DNA from: Clostridium thermobutyricum
Lineage (GTDB): Bacteria; Bacillota; Clostridia; Ch29
Direction of reading: 5' to 3'
Length of the DNA: 64,000 nt
Assembly: GCA_016841565.1 (NCBI GenBank)
Contig: JAENYX010000009.1
Span: 16,429 to 80,428 of the forward strand
The translations under genes were made by a program, and so were the position numbers. Shown piece by piece: positions 54,862 to 64,000 of this stretch. The notes under the pieces are model-generated. The model ran no database searches. It saw only the letters and a program-made list of their open reading frames with translations, and had not been told where the DNA came from. Every line of letters begins with the position of its first letter. Position 1 is the stretch's first letter.

Positions 54862-54910
54862 ATTTCGGGGACAGCTCTCTTGATAAAATCAAGGAGCCTG
54901 TCCCCGAAAT
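54862..54910. terminator. Bidirectional terminator between convergent typA and trkH
   Basis: ATTTCGGGGACAG...CTGTCCCCGAAAT inverted repeat with inner CTTGAT/ATCAAG. Confidence 0.6.
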
Positions 54911-54923
54911 AATCCGCAGCAGT

Positions 54924-56369
54924 CTACCGCTTCCAGAACTCAGGGAATAACAGCGCAATAACGGTATATATCTCCAGCCTTCCAAGAATCATGCAAAATG
55001 AAAGAAGTATCTTTGTAAACCCCGATAGAGCGGCATAGGTAGTAGTGGGCCCTACCATTCCAAATCCGGGGCCTACATTCCCCAGGGTTGCCGCAACAGC
55101 AGAAGCCGAGCTTATCAGATCGTAGCCCTGGATTGTCAGCAACAGCGTCACTGCAATAAAGATTATTATATAAAACGCCGTAAAGGCCATGACATCCGAC
55201 AGCACTTCTTCCTGCACCGGAGCATCTCCTATTTTAACCGCTTTTACAGCCTTGGGGTGTATCAGCTTGCTGACTTCCCGCTTCATATATTTAAAAACCA
55301 GGTGTATCCGTATGACCTTGACCGAGCCTCCGGTAGACCCGGCACACGCTCCGACAAACATCAGGACAAATAATACCGCCCTGCTGAAATCGGGCCATAT
55401 GTCAAAGTCAGTGGTGCTAAATCCTGTGGTGGTTATTATTGATGCCACCTGAAAGGATGCATGCCTTAAGCTTTCCGAAATGCCGTCAAATACTGTTCCC
55501 TTTAAGCTTAAAGTAATCAGTATAATAGCGGCTGCTATTATCAGCATGTACGTCTTAAACTCGGAATCCTTGAAAAACTCGGCTAAACTCTTTTTTCTCA
55601 CTGCAATATAATACAGGGAAAAATTAACCCCCGATGCAATCATAAATATGGTTATAACGGTTTCAAAATAAACATTATTATAGGCTCCTACGCTTGCATT
55701 TTTTAATGAGAAGCCGCCGGTACCAAGGGTTCCAAAGGTGTGTATAAAGCTGTCAAACAGAGGCATACCGCCCGCCGCCAGAAAAACTATCTCCATTATG
55801 GTAATTACGGTGTATGTAATATAGAGTATTTTGGCCGTGTTATTGACCCTTGGAGTCAGCTTGGTAGATATGGGGCCCGGGCTCTCAGCCTTCAGTATCT
55901 GAAACGTGCCTCCTCCCAGCGCCGGTGCCAGCGCCAGCGCCAGCACCAGTATTCCCATTCCCCCCAACCAGTGGGTAAAGGAGCGCCAGAAAAGAAGACT
56001 GTACGGAAGCACTTCAATATCTTCAATTATAGTGGCTCCTGTGGTTGTAAACCCGGAAACCGTTTCAAAAAACGCATCAATCACAGAGGTTATAGCACCT
56101 GTAAACAAAAATGGCAGTGCTCCCAATATCGAAACCAACAGCCAACCAAGAGTGACTATGGCAAAACCCTCTTTATATCTTATAATATTGTCCTTAACCT
56201 TAATCGAAAACAATGCAAAGCCCACCAATGCAGTAATTGCCATGGATATCAGAAAGGCAAAAACCGTATCCTCCCTGTAACTAAAGGCAACAATAACCGA
56301 GGGAAGCATTGTGACGGCTTCACATAGAAGCAGCATCCCCAGCGTTCTTAGCACTATTAATGAGTTCAT
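54924..56369 (-). CDS. trkH: Trk/Ktr potassium uptake protein TrkH
   Basis: ETVSGFTTTGATI, FWRSFTHWLGGMGILVL, STGGSVKVIR. Confidence 0.93.
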   Translation of the reverse strand: MNSLIVLRTLGMLLLCEAVTMLPSVIVAFSYREDTVFAFLISMAITALVGFALFSIKVKDNIIRYKEGFAIVTLGWLLVSILGALPFLFTGAITSVIDAFFETVSGFTTTGATIIEDIEVLPYSLLFWRSFTHWLGGMGILVLALALAPALGGGTFQILKAESPGPISTKLTPRVNNTAKILYITYTVITIMEIVFLAAGGMPLFDSFIHTFGTLGTGGFSLKNASVGAYNNVYFETVITIFMIASGVNFSLYYIAVRKKSLAEFFKDSEFKTYMLIIAAAIILITLSLKGTVFDGISESLRHASFQVASIITTTGFSTTDFDIWPDFSRAVLFVLMFVGACAGSTGGSVKVIRIHLVFKYMKREVSKLIHPKAVKAVKIGDAPVQEEVLSDVMAFTAFYIIIFIAVTLLLTIQGYDLISSASAVAATLGNVGPGFGMVGPTTTYAALSGFTKILLSFCMILGRLEIYTVIALLFPEFWKR

Positions 56370-57744
56370 TTATTCTCAAACCTCCCCCCTTTTTGCAGAA
56401 AAGCCGCGTAACTTTTTCTATATGAGAATCCAGGGTAAATACAATAACCCTGTCTGTACTCTTTATGACAGAATCTCCGTTTGGTATAATAACCTTACCG
56501 TTTCTTAAGATTGCGCCTATGATAATACCCTTTGGTATATCCAGCTCCTTTAAGGGTTTATTCAGAATTGGCGTGTCCTCCTGGGGAATTATCTCCACCA
56601 CTTCGGCGCGGCCTCCTATAAGCAGGGAAATGGACACTATCCTGCCTCCCCGCACTATCCTCAGTATATCGCTGGCGGTTATCAGCTTTGGACTTACAGC
56701 ATTGTCGATGCCTATGGTTTCCAGCACCGAGGTGTAGTTTGAGCGGCTTACCTTGGCAATAACCTTTCGTGCGCCCAGCTGCTTGGCCAGCAGTGATACC
56801 AGCAGATTCTCCTCATCATATCCCGTAACTGCAAGAAACGCATCCATGCCTTCGGTGTTTTCTGCTTTGAGCAGAGTCAAGTCGGTACCATCGCCATGGA
56901 GCACCAGGGTATTATTCAGGCTCTCGGCCAGCTCCCTGCATCTTTCCAAATCCTGCTCTATTAATTTTACATTGATATCCAGACGCTCAAGCCCCTTTGC
57001 CAGGTAATATCCAATCTTGCCTCCGCCGATTATCATAACATTTTTCACCCTGTTGTTAACCAGACGTACCCCGGCAGTCTTTGCAAAGCTGTCGACAGCA
57101 TTCTTTTCTCCCATTACATACAATGTATCATTCTGCATTATATAGTCAAACCCGTTTGGAATTATTACTTCTCCATTGCGCGTTATTGCAGTAATAATGA
57201 CACCTCCGGGCATATTTATATCCTTAATCTGCTTTCCGGCCAAACCGGAAGAGGCCTCCAGCAAAATCTCCGACATCCTTACCTGACCCTTTGCAAAATC
57301 TTCGGCATAGGAGGCATGGGTATTAAGGAGCAGCCTTATTATTTCATTGGCGGTGGCATGCTCGGGATTTATTATATAGTCTATCCCTAAATTGCTCCTC
57401 ATAAATTCCAATTCCACAACATACTCGGGGTTTCTCACCCTGGCTATAGCTGTCTTCACACCGATTTTTTTAGCCGTAATACAGGCTACTATATTGGACT
57501 CATCGCTGTTTGTAACCGCAATAAGCAAATCACAATCGGCGATCCCCATGCCCTTTAACAGGCTGCTGGAAATACCATTGCCTTTTATGGTAAGGGCATC
57601 GAAATTGTCATTTATTTTATCAAGGATTACCTGGTTTATATCTATCACTGTAATATCATGGTTTTCCTTTGTCAGGCTTTCCACCAACTGGTATCCGACT
57701 TTTCCTGCTCCTATGATTGCTATCTTCACCGGTTTTACCCCCAT
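56320..57744 (-). CDS. trkA: Trk potassium transporter subunit TrkA
   Basis: KIAIIGAGKVGYQLVESLTKENHDITVID; duplicated TrkA_N/TrkA_C. Confidence 0.93.
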   Translation of the reverse strand: MGVKPVKIAIIGAGKVGYQLVESLTKENHDITVIDINQVILDKINDNFDALTIKGNGISSSLLKGMGIADCDLLIAVTNSDESNIVACITAKKIGVKTAIARVRNPEYVVELEFMRSNLGIDYIINPEHATANEIIRLLLNTHASYAEDFAKGQVRMSEILLEASSGLAGKQIKDINMPGGVIITAITRNGEVIIPNGFDYIMQNDTLYVMGEKNAVDSFAKTAGVRLVNNRVKNVMIIGGGKIGYYLAKGLERLDINVKLIEQDLERCRELAESLNNTLVLHGDGTDLTLLKAENTEGMDAFLAVTGYDEENLLVSLLAKQLGARKVIAKVSRSNYTSVLETIGIDNAVSPKLITASDILRIVRGGRIVSISLLIGGRAEVVEIIPQEDTPILNKPLKELDIPKGIIIGAILRNGKVIIPNGDSVIKSTDRVIVFTLDSHIEKVTRLFCKKGGGLRINELINSAKNAGDAASM

Positions 57745-58011
57745 CTAAACTAATTTTAGCCCCGCTTTATGGCAGAGCTAATATTGGAACAAAAACAGTT
57801 CTTTGTTCCATATTTTTCGTTAAACTTTAAACTTACATAATAATATACCATGTTTCTTAGCAAAAAGCACACTATAAAACTATTACTTACGCTGACATAT
57901 ACTTCAAAAAATAAAAGAAGCCAATCAGGCGCAAATCAAACATATTGAAACATGGCCTGAGCGGCATTCTGCCTTCCAAATCAAATATATGCGAAATATT
58001 TACCGGCATAC

Positions 58012-60489
58012 CTATGCGTTTTTTTTCATCAACTGTTCAAGCTCGCCGGCCGGCATTGGCTTGTAATAATAATAACCCTGGATTTCATCACACATGTTCT
58101 GGTTCAAAAACGCAAGCTGTTGTTTGGTTTCGGTCCCCTCGGCGATAACTTTCAGTCCCAGATTGTTGGCCAACACAATAATGGCCTTAATAATTGCCTC
58201 ATCCTTATCGCTTACCGAGATACCCCGTACAAACGGCATTGCAATTTTTATCCTGTCCACCGGCAATTGCTTCAAATAGTTTAATGATGAGAATTCAGTG
58301 CCAAAATCGTCAATTGATATGGTGACTCCCAGCTCTTTCAGAGAATGCATAGTTTTTACCGTATTCTCTGTCTCCTTCATGGCTGCGCTTTCGGTAATCT
58401 CCAGTTCGAGGTAACCGGGGTCAAGCCCCGTATCTTTTAGAATTGAGGTAATCTGGTCAGCAATTTTGGGATTTTGTACTTGATGCATAGAAAGGTTGAC
58501 TGCCATCCGGATGCTGAACAGACCGGCATCCTGCCATGCTTTGTTTTGCCTGCAGGCTGTTCGGATTACCCATTCTCCTATGGGCATAATCAAGCCTGTC
58601 TTTTCAGCGATAGGTATAAACGATTCGGGTAAAACCAATCCCAATTCGGGATTATGCCACCGTAATAATGCTTCGACACCAATTATTCTTCCTGAACTGC
58701 TGCTCACCTGGGGCTGATAATATAAAAGCAATTCATCCTTTTCCAGAGCCCGATACAGACTATTGGTAAGTTTCATGGTCTCAATTGCCTGGCTCTTCAT
58801 TAGCACTGAGCAAAATTCATGTTTGTTTATGCCCTTTTCTTTTGCTTTATACATAGCAATATCAGCATTCTTTATCAATGTTTCCATATCTTCTCCATCG
58901 GTTGGATATATGGCAACGCCAATACTGGCAGAGCTGTAGCAGGTTTGACCTTCCAGCATAAATGGACATCTGAACTGGTCAACAATTTTCCCGGCAATTT
59001 TGGCAACCGAATCAACGTCCGGAAGGTTTTGGACCATTATTACGAATTCATCACCACCGACACGGGCAATGGTGTCACTTTTGCGCAATACGTCAGCCAG
59101 ACGCTTTGAAACCTCTTTTAGCAGTTGGTCTCCCATGGCGTATCCCATGGTATCATTCACCACTTTAAATGCATTAAGATCTATGAACATAACTGCAATT
59201 ATTCTTCCGGTGCGTGCTGCCTGAAGTATTGCCTGATCCAGCCGCTCCTTTAACAGCAGTTTATTGGGCAGCCCTGTTAAATAATCATGATATGCATAGT
59301 ATCTGATTCTTTCCTGCATACTCTCCCGCTCTTTTATTTGGGCTTTCAGGCTGTCATTGGCCTTCAACAGCTCCAAGGTCCGCTCATGCACCCTTTTTTC
59401 CAGCTCATCATTGGCCTTCTTTAACGCATGCTCTACTTTTTTTTGTTTGGTTATATCCTGAAAGGTACACACCAATCCAATTGAATCCCCCCACTCATCA
59501 CGCATGAGAGAACTGGAAAATAAGGTTGGCAGCCTTTCATTTGTCTTTGACAACAGGGTTTCCTCATTACTCATGATAGCATTGCTCTTATCATCACCGA
59601 GGGCGGATGACAAAATGTCCATATCTTCAGCGAAGATGATGTGAATTGGCTGTCCGATGAGCTCTTGTTTATTATATCCCAACAAAGCCAGCGCTTCATT
59701 GTTGGCCAGTTGAATCTTCCCATCGATGCCCACCAGAAGCAGCCCGTCTTTCATGGTTTTCAGTATATCTGTGGCAGCGTTTTCAGGAGTAATGGCCATG
59801 AACTTGTACCTCTTTATGGAATACCAGATGCCGTATATTGGTATGAGTATTATAACGATTGCTATCTGCGGAATGGGCGCCATACCAAGGTTGGGCATTA
59901 CAACATCGGTAACCGACCCCAGCAATAGCGCCATTATTATGGTAGACACAATAAGCTTTGCCTGCTTTTTTTCTCTAATATGAACGGATTTTTCCCCCCA
60001 CCGCCATATTATCGCAACCCCTGTAATCATATATATAAAATAATAAATATCAAAAAAATGAGACAGCGCTACCCCTTTGCTGTAGGGGGAAATATAAGTC
60101 CAGCCAAAGCCTGTCATCACCAGGTTATCCACCGTCATGCCGGGAGCCACTAAATAACCGAAAATCAACAGAACCGAGGGGAGATACATGAGGATGCAAA
60201 ACCACCGTCTGTTAAGCGTTTTCTTCCTTCCGGTAAGTTCAAGGAAAAAATGCAGCAGTATGCTATAGAAAACGCACCAGCCCAAAACTGAATATTTACG
60301 CCAAATCAGCGCAGCCGGAGCATCGGGAGCATTTACCATAAAGGCATATGTGAATGCCCAAAAGCCCAGACACATGCAGACAGCAAAAAAAAGCCTGTTT
60401 AGTGTTGATTTTGAACCATGACTAAATACATAGACGCCAAGATATACATAGATAATGCAGCTTAAAATGAATAACAGTGTTATTATCAA
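58012..60489 (-). CDS. 7TM-PAS-GGDEF-EAL protein
   Basis: RVGGDEFVIMV, GVEALLRWHNPELG, N-terminal multi-TM. Confidence 0.92.
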   Translation of the reverse strand: MIITLLFILSCIIYVYLGVYVFSHGSKSTLNRLFFAVCMCLGFWAFTYAFMVNAPDAPAALIWRKYSVLGWCVFYSILLHFFLELTGRKKTLNRRWFCILMYLPSVLLIFGYLVAPGMTVDNLVMTGFGWTYISPYSKGVALSHFFDIYYFIYMITGVAIIWRWGEKSVHIREKKQAKLIVSTIIMALLLGSVTDVVMPNLGMAPIPQIAIVIILIPIYGIWYSIKRYKFMAITPENAATDILKTMKDGLLLVGIDGKIQLANNEALALLGYNKQELIGQPIHIIFAEDMDILSSALGDDKSNAIMSNEETLLSKTNERLPTLFSSSLMRDEWGDSIGLVCTFQDITKQKKVEHALKKANDELEKRVHERTLELLKANDSLKAQIKERESMQERIRYYAYHDYLTGLPNKLLLKERLDQAILQAARTGRIIAVMFIDLNAFKVVNDTMGYAMGDQLLKEVSKRLADVLRKSDTIARVGGDEFVIMVQNLPDVDSVAKIAGKIVDQFRCPFMLEGQTCYSSASIGVAIYPTDGEDMETLIKNADIAMYKAKEKGINKHEFCSVLMKSQAIETMKLTNSLYRALEKDELLLYYQPQVSSSSGRIIGVEALLRWHNPELGLVLPESFIPIAEKTGLIMPIGEWVIRTACRQNKAWQDAGLFSIRMAVNLSMHQVQNPKIADQITSILKDTGLDPGYLELEITESAAMKETENTVKTMHSLKELGVTISIDDFGTEFSSLNYLKQLPVDRIKIAMPFVRGISVSDKDEAIIKAIIVLANNLGLKVIAEGTETKQQLAFLNQNMCDEIQGYYYYKPMPAGELEQLMKKNA

Positions 60490-60619
60490 TTAAACACCCC
60501 GTCTCATCTGGCTACATCTTCTCAGCTGTTCTATATACTATGCTTTGTATTTGCCAGTTATCCTGTTCAAAACTGTCAAAGGCCAGATATTAATATTGCC
60601 AGCTATTATTGCTATTATA

Positions 60620-60663
60620 GTATAATTATGCTAAAAAAACAATTTATTTTAGCATAATTATAC
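60620..60663. repeat. 17-bp perfect inverted repeat, AT-rich
   Basis: GTATAATTATGCTAAAA / TTTTAGCATAATTATAC, 10-nt loop. Confidence 0.85.
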
Positions 60664-60683
60664 AATTTTCGACAGCTTTGTGA

Positions 60684-60712
60684 GACAGGGGACAGGTACC
60701 TTGTCCCCTGTC
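60684..60712. repeat. GACAGGGGACA/TGTCCCCTGTC palindromic element
   Basis: 11-bp perfect arms, 7-nt loop, abutting the aldolase stop codon. Confidence 0.8.
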
Positions 60713-60713
60713 C

Positions 60714-61472
60714 CTATCTCGGCATATTTGCAATACCCCTGAAGGTATCGATGTACAAAAGTATATCCATTCCTATTGCCACCGAATCAAAGCCTCTTTG
60801 GAAATAATCCGTGGCGGATTTTTTGTCGGGGGCGTATATAAACGAGTACTTGTTGTGTTTTTTGCAGGCGGCCAGCACCTGGTTTATTATATCCTGTATT
60901 TCGGGGTCTGCTATCTGCCCGGGCTTATCAAAGGACTGGCTCAAATCGTAGGGCCCTATAAATATACCGTCTACTCCGCTCATACCCAAAATGACGTCAA
61001 TGTTTTCGACACATTCCCTGGTCTCGCACTGGGGCAGCACCAGGGTTTTCTCATTGGCCTCTTTAAAATAATCATCAAGGCTGCTCACATTCCCGTAGGA
61101 GGATGCCCTGGTAAAGGCTACTCCCCTGCGGCCCTGGGGGTAGTATTTGGCGTATTCCAGCACCTTCTCAACCTCTCGTCTGCTCCTTATCATGGGTATT
61201 ATTATCCCCCGGGCGCCAACATCCAAAACCTTGAGTATAGACGGCCTGGTAAAATCCTTCACCCTGACAAGAGGCGTTATATTTCTTCTTTCGGCACTCC
61301 TTATGTATTCCTGCACCGTTTCCACTCCGTAGGGACCGTGCTCCTTATCCAGTATTACATAGTCCATACCGGCAATTCCCAGTGCTTCAACCGCCGCACT
61401 TGACCCCATGCTGAAAAAGGTTCCAACCGGTTTTTTGTTTTGCTCCAGCATTTCCTTCAATAGGTTTTCCAT
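60714..61472 (-). CDS. HpcH/HpaI aldolase family protein
   Basis: DYVILDKEHGPYGVETVQEYIRSAERRNITPLVRV, GIIIPMIRS. Confidence 0.9.
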   Translation of the reverse strand: MENLLKEMLEQNKKPVGTFFSMGSSAAVEALGIAGMDYVILDKEHGPYGVETVQEYIRSAERRNITPLVRVKDFTRPSILKVLDVGARGIIIPMIRSRREVEKVLEYAKYYPQGRRGVAFTRASSYGNVSSLDDYFKEANEKTLVLPQCETRECVENIDVILGMSGVDGIFIGPYDLSQSFDKPGQIADPEIQDIINQVLAACKKHNKYSFIYAPDKKSATDYFQRGFDSVAIGMDILLYIDTFRGIANMPR

Positions 61473-61704
61473 AATTGTCGGTTAACCCCTCCCTCTATGA
61501 ATTACTATGTTCTAATAAAAACTTTGCCATTCCTACAGTTTCTACAAACCTTGATAATACCCTGCCGATTAGGACAAAAATCCCGGTCTTTTTCAACCGG
61601 TATTGACAGCCCGGCTTATGGGGGATAATATGGATTTAATTGGATGGATCCTTTGATCCTCTATTGTATGCATTTTGTTACTACATGAATAGGAGGTATT
61701 TGGC

Positions 61705-62334
61705 ATGAAAATAAAACGGGTCTTGCCTCTTGTATGCTTATTAATTCTCATTATGGCGGCCTGTACTAAAAAGAGTGGTAATATCACCTTCACAGCCACA
61801 GTAGAAAGTACTGCCGAAAACAGCATAATGGTTACTACCTTGGATGATGTAGGCTTTGACAGGGCCAGCGTGGGCTATGGCAAGGACATGCTAATTGATT
61901 TCCTTCCCCGCATGGGACAGAAGGTTGAAATCACAATATTGCCCCAAATACGGGAAAGCTACCCTGTTCAGGTTACGGCAATTAGGATTAAACTTATAGA
62001 AACGGATAATACCCTGCCTGCCGAAACAAAATATACAAAAATAACCGCCCTGGAAGCCAAAGCCATGATGGATGGCGAAGACGTAATTGTCCTGGACATA
62101 CGCTCAAGGGATGATTATGATAAGGGTCATATACAGAACGCAGTCGCGCTTCCCCGTGCCGAAATTGAGACCAATGCCCAAACAGTACTTCCTGACAAAG
62201 ACGCCAGAATACTTGTGTACTGTAAAACCGGGCTCAACAGCCCTTTGGCAGCCCAACTGCTTGTTGAAATGGGGTACACCCATGTATATGAATTTGGAGG
62301 AATTAATGATTGGCCATTTGAAATAGTGAAGTGA
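61705..62334 (+). CDS. Rhodanese-domain lipoprotein
   Basis: Lipobox LILIMAAC; VLDIRSRDDYDKGHIQNAVALP, VYCKTGLNSPLAAQLL. Confidence 0.87.
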   Translation: MKIKRVLPLVCLLILIMAACTKKSGNITFTATVESTAENSIMVTTLDDVGFDRASVGYGKDMLIDFLPRMGQKVEITILPQIRESYPVQVTAIRIKLIETDNTLPAETKYTKITALEAKAMMDGEDVIVLDIRSRDDYDKGHIQNAVALPRAEIETNAQTVLPDKDARILVYCKTGLNSPLAAQLLVEMGYTHVYEFGGINDWPFEIVK

Positions 62335-62536
62335 GGGGAGAAACAACCCCCTTCTCTTTACAGGGGGTTAGGACACCCTTTCCAATAGCGGCAGTAACAA
62401 AGCAAGCTTGTCCAAACATCTGCCCCAACAAAAATCTGTCCCTAATACCCGTTATGTGAAAGACGTGATTAATTGGACCATCACGTCTTTTGATTTTGCA
62501 TACAACCGGAAGGACTTTCCACCTGCCCGACATATA

Positions 62537-63100
62537 CTAATAGGAATAAGGAAACTGACTCGCAATTCCTCTGGTAAGCTCATCCGCCATGCCCAGGATC
62601 TGTATTTCTCCTTCATCGTAAAGAGCTATGTCGGATGCATAATCCCCATTAAGCCTGGCTACGGCCTGAGCCTTAACCAAATCCAGGTGCGTCCTCCACA
62701 TTTGCTGCATTGTTTCTCTGTTCCAATAGGGATTAATGCGACTGAGGAACACTGCTATTTCATTTCCATTGGCGTACCATCTCCTCTCGGTCTCCTGTGC
62801 AGCACTACTGTCTCCGGCCTTGGATTCCTTGATAAGCTGGGCTGCCAGCACCAGGTGCTCGGTTAGTAAAGCTTCCAGCCTGTCGGCAATTTGGTTTCCA
62901 TACAGAGGTCTGAACACTGTAGCAATATCCCTGGGATTGCGGAGAAGCCGTCGTGTGACCAAGGCTTCATCAGCCAAATCTTCGGCAATACTGATAATTG
63001 TCATCCTGGTCCAAGCCACGTGCTGCTCCCAAAGCAGCCGCATGAGATTGTTCAAACTAAGAAATCTTGACTCCTGAGGATAATAACCCATATAACCCAC
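62537..63100 (-). CDS. Hypothetical protein (conserved helical)
   Basis: 187 aa ORF with coding character, YPQESRFLSLNNLMRLLWEQHVAWTRM. Confidence 0.65.
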   Translation of the reverse strand: MGYMGYYPQESRFLSLNNLMRLLWEQHVAWTRMTIISIAEDLADEALVTRRLLRNPRDIATVFRPLYGNQIADRLEALLTEHLVLAAQLIKESKAGDSSAAQETERRWYANGNEIAVFLSRINPYWNRETMQQMWRTHLDLVKAQAVARLNGDYASDIALYDEGEIQILGMADELTRGIASQFPYSY

Positions 63101-63286
63101 TCCTTAGAGAATTCTGATATATAATATGACTGCCCGACAAAGTTAGTTACAACCATGGACATGCCTTAAGCAGACCGTCAGCAATAAAGCCTTCGCAAAA
63201 GCTTTTTTGAACAAAGGCCTTCCGGCACCGCCCCTGAACATAGAGCATATGATATTTATATAATGAAATATGAAAGGAAGATTTAT

Positions 63287-63826
63287 ATGTATAATGGCTA
63301 TAAACCCTATCAAAATCCGTGTTACGGTAACACACCGTTATATAACCCATACGCCTATCCTTACCCCGGCTGGGCTAACCCGCCAATGTATAACCCCGAC
63401 CCTTGGAACAATTATATTCCACTGCGGGATTATGGGCCCAACCCCTATGTGGTTAATATCGAGGATGCTACTTTGCAAAACAATAATTTCCGCCTCGCTC
63501 TATGGACAGGAACCTATCTGCAGCTTACCCTTATGAGCATAAATGTCGGAGACGACATAGGTTTGGAAATGCATCCCGACGTGGACCAGTTTATACGCAT
63601 CGAACAGGGCCAGGGCCTCGTTATGATGGGAGACAGCAGAGATAGGCTGTGTTACAGACGAAGAGTGTCTGATGATTATGTAATATTAATACCCGCCGGT
63701 AAATGGCACAATCTGATCAATACAGGCCGTACACCTATAAAGCTGTATTCTATCTATGCACCGCCCGAGCACCCACGTGGTACCGTTCACCGAACCAAGG
63801 AAGATGCCGAAGAACACCACGACTGA
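63287..63826 (+). CDS. Cupin-domain protein with Tyr/Pro-rich N-terminus
   Basis: MYNGYKPYQNPCYGNTPLYNPYAYPYPG; cupin MHPDVDQFIRIEQGQGLVMMGD..VILIPAGKWHNLINTG; start moved to follow GGAAG RBS. Confidence 0.85.
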   Translation: MYNGYKPYQNPCYGNTPLYNPYAYPYPGWANPPMYNPDPWNNYIPLRDYGPNPYVVNIEDATLQNNNFRLALWTGTYLQLTLMSINVGDDIGLEMHPDVDQFIRIEQGQGLVMMGDSRDRLCYRRRVSDDYVILIPAGKWHNLINTGRTPIKLYSIYAPPEHPRGTVHRTKEDAEEHHD

Positions 63827-63884
63827 CTGAATATATCAGCTAATCTGGAATGGCTCGCTTGTTCATTTTAGCCCATTACAAGAC

Positions 63885-63914
63885 CAAAGGCTGGTTATAT
63901 GTCACCAGCCTTTG
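63885..63914 (+). terminator. Hairpin downstream of cupin gene, possible terminator
   Basis: CAAAGGCTGGT/ACCAGCCTTTG 11-bp arms; only a weak T-tract follows. Confidence 0.4.
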
Positions 63915-64000
63915 AAACACTTTATTGTCAATCGCTCTAACCAAGTAACCAAGGGGACGGTTCTTGCGGTTACGCTTTCAGGATAATTAATCTGCTTATC

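Noticed and set aside
55920-55950. GCCAGCGCCAGCGCCAGC short tandem repeat
   Set aside because: Encodes an Ala/Leu-rich TM segment of TrkH (LALALAPALGG); ordinary coding low complexity.
55740-56327. Plus-strand 195-aa and 124-aa ORFs opposite trkH
   Set aside because: Overlap the conserved trkH frame on the other strand; composition typical of spurious antisense ORFs.
60798-61403. 201-aa plus-strand ORF opposite the aldolase gene
   Set aside because: Complement of a clear HpcH/HpaI aldolase frame; no independent motif.

Overview
The window is a Clostridia-type (Bacillota) chromosome segment carrying an apparently complete siphovirus-like prophage of about 37.75 kb (about 5759..43510). The prophage sits in a tRNA-Gly(CCC) gene and is flanked by a 138-bp perfect direct repeat that also contains a whole tRNA-Val(GAC) gene. 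Left flank: mnmH, a T-box-led aminotransferase/serA operon, and an M23 peptidase. Prophage, in order: tyrosine integrase; an AT-rich accessory island with a fused nuclease-methyltransferase plus specificity subunit and a proteasome/HslV-like Ntn hydrolase with a translationally coupled small partner; lysis genes; tail genes with a G/GT-type frameshift pair; head genes including a MuF-type minor head protein with a C-terminal HExxH domain; terminase; a tRNA-like element; a Mom-like plus ParB-like cassette; a run of small orphan genes sharing a leader motif; replication/recombination genes; and an immunity region with repeated operators. Right flank: an unusual operon starting with a 1631-aa multidomain protein (HD, NadD-like nucleotidyltransferase, acetyltransferase-like and PRTase-like segments), followed by a Rossmann dehydrogenase-like protein and an iron-sulfur flavoprotein-like protein; then traX-like, typA, trkH/trkA, a GGDEF-EAL gene, an HpcH/HpaI aldolase, a rhodanese lipoprotein and a cupin gene. 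Family assignments come from reading motifs in the supplied translations; no database search was run.
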